Below the pieces are notes generated by a model. That model had not been told where the DNA came from and searched no databases. It saw nothing but the letters and a program-made list of their open reading frames with translations. From Pempheris klunzingeri (lineage: Eukaryota; Chordata; Actinopteri; Acropomatiformes; Pempheridae), in NCBI RefSeq assembly GCF_042242105.1, contig NC_092018.1:28583667-28647666 (forward strand): a stretch of DNA of 64,000 nt, written 5' to 3'. Both the position numbers and the translations under genes were made by a program. Shown here one piece after another: positions 56,430 to 64,000 of this stretch (within the stretch, counting starts at the first letter, position 1; every line of letters starts with the position of its first letter).

Positions 56430-57590
56430 ATATCAAGATAGTTCACCCCACGATGCCGCCATAAAGCCTCCAAGCTCACTCCGTCCAGTCTACATAAAGC
56501 TCCCGTCCGCTACTGGGGAACATCCTCATCTCATATATATACACGACTACCGGTTGGTTTGATATATCTGAAAACATTTCTGCGCAGAACTTTTATATCA
56601 GAGTCACTTTTCCCCCAATTGGAGTATTTTAGTGTGAGAGACGAATACGGAAGTAGGAAAGAAGAAGACTCTTGATTTACCAGCAGCCGTTTCCGGTGTG
56701 TAGGTGTGGCAAACATATATTGCAGCCGCTAAAACTGTGCCTTTGATTACCCAAATCCGAATTATTTGCACAGTGAGTGTAGTTTTTTTTAGTATTTCTG
56801 CACAGATTCTTACACAGAAACTTGTTTCTGTTGCACTAAAGCCACAGAGGCGCATTTCCTCCTTCCTCCGCTGCAATGAGTACTTGATCCTTTAGATGGC
56901 GCAATATCTCCACAGTAAGAGTCCGAGTGGACCTGTGCTCCTCTAACTGAGACACTGATGTCAGGATACCAGTGGCTTTTTTTTTGGGAGGTTAAACTGT
57001 AGATGGAAAACAATATTTTTTACCCCAACTCGTGTGACTGGAGGCAAAGTAGCAGCAAATGTCACCATCATGAAGGAGACATGAAGGTATTTTCCTACTG
57101 GTATGGCATTTCTGAGGGTTCATAGTTATAAAGAATGAGAAGCAAAACGACACTTAGGATAAAAGATGTAAACTCAACAAATTCTATTCTTAACGTTTGC
57201 ATTAAAAAGCCAATGAAACTTTATTCAGCCATATGATGTAGTAATGTGCAGGCGTGCGTTAGAATACAGTGAGAAATGACCACAGTAGATATATAGATGA
57301 TAGATGTTACAGACACAGGAACAGATGAGCCGATGACTGTCCACTCACAGCATCACTGTTATCACTTCACATCCAGGGGTTTCCTTCCCAGGGTACCAAG
57401 GGCTTTCCATCCTCCACGCAGGATCGAAGACGAGTTCCCACGCATTGTGGAGGTCCACTTGTGCCTCCAGCAACAGACTACTCCTCCAGGAGAAATAAAT
57501 AAATAAATGAACGCACGGGGTTTTGGTGACAGGCACCATGCGCAATGACTGACTCTGTGGTCGGGTCCAAGCGCTGCACAGAGATTTAGT
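56430..57590. other. Intergenic right of vps33a, no gene seen
   Basis: AT-rich. The longest frames (about 90 codons) have no recognisable motif. Confidence 0.45.
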
Positions 57591-57604
57591 CCGCATCATT
57601 CCCT

Positions 57605-57656
57605 GACAGAGAGAGGAGAGAGGAGAGAGAGGAGAGAGACGGGGCTGGATTTTCAG
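57605..57656 (+). other. Purine-rich GGAGAGA tract ending at a splice-donor-like site
   Basis: GAGAGGAGAGAGGAGAGAGA is followed by a short unique stretch and TTTTCAG/GTAGGC. It could be the end of a noncoding first exon of a gene to the right, but no partner exon was found in the window. It may equally be a simple repeat with a chance GTAG. Confidence 0.2.
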
Positions 57657-57659
57657 GTA

Positions 57660-59240
57660 GGCTGTGCGATCTTCTTCGAAGGATTTTCCAAACCTTTCAC
57701 CCTCAACCTGAAATCACTGTCAGGTTACTGCGTTTGTCCGCTGACTCAGTGCGTTAGAATTTCTCATTTACAAGTTGAATGAATGCAGCGTTTCATTCAC
57801 AAGAGGGGGGCCAGTGGAAACCATCTCCGCATTTCATTGTGTTTATTGTACTTATTGATTTGATGGAACACGTTTTCTTTGTCTTTATGTGCCAGTTACT
57901 TCTTCAGATATCTGAATGAGAAAGGAAGCATTTGCAAATGCGTGCAGTGCAACTTAGTATGCATGGAGCTGCTGCTCATTTACCTATGTGAGGTACAAAT
58001 TATACAAATGATCATTTGTTTTCTGGTCAACATGTCTTTCTGATAAACATTGCTCTGCAGCAGGATGAGCCTGTCGTTCACGCAGAGGTGTTGATGGAGC
58101 TGATTAACCTCTTATTGTGAATTGTTGCATTGATTTACTACAGCACGCTTTGGTGTTGTGATTATGTTTATTCATGAATGGCAGATAAATAGAACTCTTG
58201 GTGTAGCTCAGAAGGCTTTGTCAAACCCTGCTTAATATGTATGAATTAACACAACACCGGTGGCTGGCTGCACTCCTGCAACACGGCTGCTTCCTTGTTG
58301 CAGATCTGATCTAAGAAAACAGACCTGGTAAGTCATGTGGGAGATGGTGTGGTTGCAGTCCCTGGGCGTTGCTGCAGGATTTTTTAGGAGCGCACGCTGG
58401 GGCTTGATGTGCCTGCAGACTGGGAGGAAAAAACATCAGTGATGCCTCCAGATGCTGATGTGGGCAGGGCAGCTCTCAACTCCAGCTGTGGCCCCGGACA
58501 GGTGATTCAGTCGCCTGCTTGCTGTGACGTTACCTAATCCTGCACCCGGGGGTTATTACGCCTCAGAGCAGTGCTTGTTGTAAACAGACTTATTGGAAGC
58601 AAAGCGGTTCGCTGCCTCTGGTCTTCTTCAGTTCCACCATCTCCAACTCTTCCTACAGACCTGAAGCATGGGGATTAAATGGGGGAGGGGAGAAAAGACT
58701 GAATGAACAGTCTGAGAGATATCTGCAGCTGCCTCCTCACACATGAGCAGCCACCGTAAGTGATTGGACGACACCCTGATGCTGGTACCTCTCTCTGTGT
58801 TTCTCTGTTTCTCTGCCAGCCAACTGTTCTCCGTCCAGAAACACACTGGCATTAGGCAAGAGATGGGAAAATTGTTTCTGAGGGTATATCACGAGAACGC
58901 CAGAGATGGAGAGCACTAGGAAGCATGGGTGTTTAGGGAAAAGGTGGAAAAAAAAGATGGAGGAGAGAAGTAAGTGCTCTGCACACTAACTGCATTATTT
59001 AAAGCTGAAGGATACAAGGCTACTGTACCCATAATCCCATGTCTTCAGCTCGTGTTCCTCTCCAACCACGCTGCCTTTTCAGCTGTGACTGCTGAGAACC
59101 AGCATCGTCTTCTGACAATTTGTAACCACATTTATTGACATGAGAGGTGATCCACTGACACGGTTATTACAACAATGAGCCGTTCTGTGTGAGCTCTGAG
59201 ATTTGACACAGGTATAGTCTACTATAAGCACATAGACTGT
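57660..59240. other. Intergenic, no gene seen
   Basis: No conserved frame, RNA gene or interspersed element was recognised. Confidence 0.45.
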
Positions 59241-59243
59241 AGG

Positions 59244-59245
<2 letters not shown>

Positions 59246-59288
<43 letters not shown>
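59246..59288. repeat. (AC)n microsatellite
   Basis: Perfect AC run followed by TATATATACACACAC. The complementary frames read Cys-Val repeats and are artefacts. Confidence 0.95.
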
Positions 59289-59296
<8 letters not shown>

Positions 59297-59299
59297 CAC

Positions 59300-62200
59300 A
59301 CACAAACACTGCTTTTAATCATTGTGATTCTCCTCTTCTGATCTTGCCGTTTCCATGGCCACAGCTGGTAAAGGTGCATGACTCTATGTTTCTCTGTGCT
59401 CTTCACAATCCATATATGGAGCTCAGAGCCCAGATCATATGTTACACTCTGGATATCTGTTGGTTTCTGTGCCCTGCTTTGGAGCGCGTTTCTAAATTTG
59501 CTGAAAGAGAGGCGTTATTTCTCCATTTGTAGCCGAGCTTCAGGGGGGAGTGGCTTCATCTTCTCATCAGAGTGGTGGATGAGAATCGATTCGCAGGCCT
59601 CGCTGAAAACCGGTGATTAGATCTCCCTAAACACTGTGGCATATTGGAAAAGACAGATGTAATTAATGTGGCCTTTAAACAAAGTCCCCCCAAGAGAGCA
59701 AGGAGTTAAAAATCCCAAACAGAATTGGTCTGCGTTTTAATCTATACACACTAGCCCTATCTACGGGCGACATCACTATCCACTATCATTTAGAATTTAG
59801 CTGATCATAATCACCTCTGTGCATGTGTTGGAGCTGCAGTAATGCTCTCGCCCTAGAGGCTCAGAGCGACGTCTGAATGAAAAAAACTTTGCATTTCAAG
59901 TCACATAGCCGTGCTTCCCAACTCCGAAGATGGGCCAAGGCTTATTTTTAGTGTTGCAGTCTTTACGGACCAGAACAGGCTCCGGTTTGCCAACAGAGAT
60001 CCGTTAAAAACACTCAGGGGTATTGTACCTGCTGGTGTGCTGGTGGGACACGGGCCAGGGTCAGATATCCAGAAGCTGAACCGTGCCAGGCCTTTAAAGC
60101 GGAGCAGAATCCTGGCCATCGCACCGGGGGATTAATTGGAGATCTGACTCATTTCTTTACATGTTAGTTTATCTCAACAGGCCACCAGCTGTAGGTCACT
60201 TCTGGTTAGAAGGAAAGAGATGCGTAGTGTCTTTACAGCAGACCTTCATCTGCGCTGATTTAATGCCCGTGTCTGGTTGTACTTGTTTCCCCGAGATAAG
60301 ATGGGAGGAAATTGAAGGAGCATGACTGGCTAATGCATCAGAAGCCAGTTCTTAAAGTCCCACCTCTTACCTCTGGGGCATACAGGGATGAATCACCATC
60401 AGCCGAGCAAATTTGAGGCTCACTGCAGGCTCTTGGTGGAGTGCAGTTAATTGAGTGCTCCATGTCCGATAGCCGTTTACTGTAGTGCTAAAATAAGACC
60501 AGGGCGAAAGAGGGCTCTGAATTACATCAAATTGTCTGAGAAAATGTGGGCCAGCAGACATTTTTCTGCTTAATTTGAGGACGATTACTAGAACTAGACC
60601 TAGGCCTATAGGCTGCTGATTCAGTGCGCATTGCGTTGATTTAAGAATGAAAGACACAGAGCCCACCCCATTTAGATCTGATAGACGGTGCCAGCAGTGA
60701 TAGCAGGATAACAGCACGGTAGCATGTTGGTCACTGGATGGTCTTTCCTGTTTGTTCTCCAGCGATGCGGGGACCTGGAGCCATGCCTGCCAAGAGGATG
60801 TAGTTGTTTGTACGTGCAACGGTGCCACACTCTCACATTTGAGAGGTGAAGAGTCCTCGCAGATGGTTCCACAGATGGTCCCTGTCAACGCCATTGTCTG
60901 AATGAAAACATGGATAATTTGTCGATGCCACATAACTAAAGGGCTGACAAACATCCTCGCTGTTTCCCAACACAGAGTTCAAATGTCTCTCAAGCTATCA
61001 GAGCCTCGGTGATCTTTTTTTCCCCAAATCCACCGTTCTATACGTAACATGTGATCAAGATCCAAGCACATAAAGCATGTACTAATGCTTTAAAGAGGGG
61101 AGTTACACAGAGTGAAAGGCGATGGGGGTGGGAGTTGTAAATAATTAAGAAATGCTGAGTGATGTTTTCCTCCTGCAGTGGAGGGCTTCTTGGTGCAGTG
61201 CTTTACAATTGTGCCCGGGTCCAAGCCTCACCGTGCTGCTCTGTTGGCATCTAGCGGTCCCTTTATTGGGCGAAAGATGTGAAGAAAATAGAAAATAGAA
61301 AGTTGACCACCACTCAAAACCCTTTAAGTTGGGTGCACTCCAGTCATCCTCCAATCAGCTCTGTGGTGGTAAGATTTGTCATTTTGCTGTCCATGAAAAC
61401 TATCTGCACACCTTGAGCCACCAACCATCAGCCCACGAGTCCCCCCTGAGTGTGAGGGAGCAGCTGGTTACACTTTGTGACGACATGTTGTCTGCTGTAC
61501 GAGCGACTCAAGGTATTGTCAACAAGTTCATGTTTTTCAGAACTTTTCAATCAAGGTCTGTAGGTCACTCATAACTCGAACATAACAAAGCAATACTCCT
61601 CAGTGGGAAGTTTTAAAAGTTTTATGTTGGCAAATTTAACTTATGGCTGTCATATAAGTCCCTGCTTATAGATCTTAGTGAAGAAGAGATTTAAAAGGAG
61701 AAGTGTGGACTTCCAGATCACTGCGGGACTTGAAACTGACTTGAATTGAAACTGTAGACTGGCCAAGACTCTCCTGTCTGAGGATCTCAGGCTGTGCTCT
61801 GTTTCATAAAACATAAAACAGTCTGAATTACCGCCAGGCCAGATGGTGGAGGAAGAAAACTTGAGATGAAAAAAAAAGTTATTTTCCTCCTCCTCCTCCT
61901 TCTTCCTCTTCTTCTTCTTCCTCTACATTTATGTATTTTACACCCTTTAAAAGTGTAGTAAAAAGAGAAGTAGTCACAGTAACAGTTGTCTTTGAACAGA
62001 AGAATCCTCATAGCCATGTTTGCAACATGATAAATTATGAATACAGCGTCACACTGAGGCAGGGTAGGCCTGGCAATGGCTAAGATTAAACAATGTTGTC
62101 GCTGAGCTAGTTTCTCGCAGCACAGTGAAAAATTGTGTTTAAGTTGCAAGGTTATTGGGCCTGTAATAGGGATAGCTGATGAAACATTAATGGGCATGGC

Positions 62201-64000
62201 AATCTGAGTTTGGTGTGACCAGGATTGTTAAATCGTTGGTAGGGTGAATATGCTGTGTCGACATGAATATCAACTCGGGCATCCAGTCAGCATCAGCACC
62301 TTGGAAAATGTTTGGAAGAAAGTGCTGCTCTGAGCCCGCAGGGACTCTACATTGGCCAAAGGTAAGGGATTGGTGGTGGCTATAGCACAGCCTTAAGGCA
62401 ACCTCCATTATACATAAGTATGTTTTACCCCAAGGCATGAAAATATGAATGGAGGCCTGATGAAAGATAGATTAAAGTGAAACCAGTAGTTGGACTTTGC
62501 ATTGATCTCTAATTCTCATTAACCCATTTTATAAATGTCCTTCTTGGAGGATGGCAAGGGAATTGTTGCCCTGGAATTCAAGTGCAATGCCACGTAGTGT
62601 AAATAGGACACATAGCAGGATGTAGAACAATCGGATCAATCATTTCTCTTCAGTTTAGTAATCAACTTATTGAACAACACAAATTGCTGAAAACATCAGT
62701 TTTTGCTGATCTCAGTCCAAGGGAGGATACCCCCCCCCCCCGTTAAGCTCTCAGTGTTGTATCCATAACGATCCATGTTGGATCAATCCATCAATGCCCT
62801 GCTGCCTTACTGTCACTCTCCCTGCTCCCTCCAGTTCCCGTTTCCATGAACAAGTAGCAAAACCTTGGAGAAAAGTCTGTTGGCCATAACAAGGCGCTCT
62901 TTTTCCAGTCATATGTTCTGCAGCAATGAGTCATACACCTGCTACTGAAAGTCTCATAACAATATTAATCTGTGCAAGTGCCCGATTGGACTTAAAGCAA
63001 GTTACTTGTGCCGAGCATTCTTTTCACGTATCCAAGGAGAGTGCATGGCCGTGTTTCTAAAAATGGATGGAGAATGTGTAGGGTGTGCTCTGGGAATTGT
63101 GTATGCGTGCATCCCTGAAGACATGCGGATGCAGATTCATATTGACTATGCTCTCAGGCCCTGAGGAGGAGACACAGGTTTCTAAATTGGTCGTCTCCAC
63201 CCCCATATGAAATTCTATATCGGAGAGATCCTGCTGAGAGGATGACTTAAGATGATCAGGCAGATGACTAGCACGAGTCAGTGCTCTCCCCTGGTCTTTC
63301 CTGTTGTCATCTCACACATGATCCGCTACTATTCAAGCCTGGTGTGTTTGTAGACACTGTTGTGTGTTCACTCGCACAGTTCTGGGCACCGCTTTGCAGT
63401 CCGCCACGTCTGAAAGCATCGTCACGGGGGCTTCATGACATTTTGGGGGAAGAAAAGAAAATGCAGGAAAATATCCGCTGCTCCCCAGAGAAGAATCCAC
63501 CACCTGTCTGAGTCATCTTATATGGGAGGAAAACACGTACAAGATGACTGATGACTGTGCCAGTCTGTGATAGTCACAGATGACGCAGATTAGTTGCATT
63601 TATAACCTCAACAACATAGAGGATGACTGTGTGATGGTCACAGTGATATCATAACTGCAGGAAAACAAGTCTCATGTGGCATTTTGGTCGAGACAGCCCA
63701 TTATGATTAGCCTCAGATCCATTTTTGAAGCAGTTTGAGATATAAAGCCTCTCTGACTGCACAGGAGATGAAACCAAGCTGTACTTTCCTATGTCTGAAG
63801 CATCCAAGCCCATACTGACAGCTCCTCACAAGAAAAGTGTGTATACGATCACTTCAGACTATCTCTTGAATGCTAATTGGATTGTCACCTCAGCAGAGAG
63901 TCCACTTCAGTGATGCAGTAACATCCATCGCCAGCACCAGAAAGCTCCGACTGGTGTGAGTCAGTCATTACCCAGCCCCAGTCTCAATTCCCCCTCCCAT
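59300..64000. other. Right-hand gene-free stretch
   Basis: About 4.7 kb without a recognised exon. It includes a pyrimidine-rich (CCT/TTC)n patch at 61885-61925 and a C-run at 62731-62741. The longest frame (195 codons, minus, 60367-60954) shows no domain, signal or repeat structure and I do not call it. The stretch may be regulatory sequence of a gene beyond the window. Confidence 0.4.

Noticed and set aside
60367-60954. 195-codon minus-strand frame, the longest in the right-hand gap
   Set aside because: No domain, signal peptide or repeats, and scattered Cys/His/Trp typical of chance; no splice context identified. Transcript data could reopen it.

Overview
The window is eukaryotic nuclear DNA from a ray-finned (teleost, probably percomorph) fish. 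The genes are split by many GT-AG introns, the encoded proteins are closest to vertebrate ones, and the gaps hold dinucleotide and tetranucleotide microsatellites and interspersed repeats of types common in teleosts. I cannot name the species from sequence alone.

Layout, left to right. 1-2.5 kb: repeats (18-bp and 44-bp tandem arrays, a dispersed element). 2.57-3.67 kb, minus: tmem230, a small two-helix membrane protein of secretory and synaptic vesicles. 3.7-9.5 kb: no gene recognised. 9.5-20.3 kb, plus: adra1a (alpha-1A adrenergic receptor), two coding exons split after TM6 and a proposed upstream noncoding exon. 24.7-30.9 kb, minus: dpysl2 (CRMP2), 14 coding exons. 34.2-36.8 kb, minus: bnip3l (NIX mitophagy receptor), 6 exons. 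41.4-47.2 kb, minus: ppp2r2a (PP2A B55-alpha regulatory subunit), 10 exons. 49.35-50.2 kb, minus: a short unrecognised gene that would encode a 68-residue single-pass membrane microprotein. 51.3-56.4 kb, minus: vps33a (Sec1/Munc18 subunit of HOPS and CORVET), 13 exons. 56.4-64 kb: no gene recognised.

adra1a-dpysl2-bnip3l-ppp2r2a reproduces the gene block of human 8p21.2. This, together with the receptor's C-terminal tail, settles the receptor as the A subtype. tmem230 and vps33a flank the block here, whereas their human counterparts lie on chromosomes 20 and 12. The genes do not form one pathway, but bnip3l (mitophagy) and vps33a (lysosomal fusion) both serve autophagy, and tmem230 and vps33a both serve vesicle traffic.

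Every coding exon was joined by hand at GT-AG sites with reading phase checked. The joined genes give 119 (tmem230), 481 (adra1a), 585 (dpysl2), 235 (bnip3l), 448 (ppp2r2a) and 600 (vps33a) residues without internal stops. Points of most interest are the unrecognised microprotein, a 13-glutamine run in the regulatory tail of CRMP2 beside its phosphorylation cluster, a CLEAR-like site just upstream of vps33a, NRF1-type palindromes at three promoters, and a CRE/CCAAT/GC-box group inside bnip3l intron 1.
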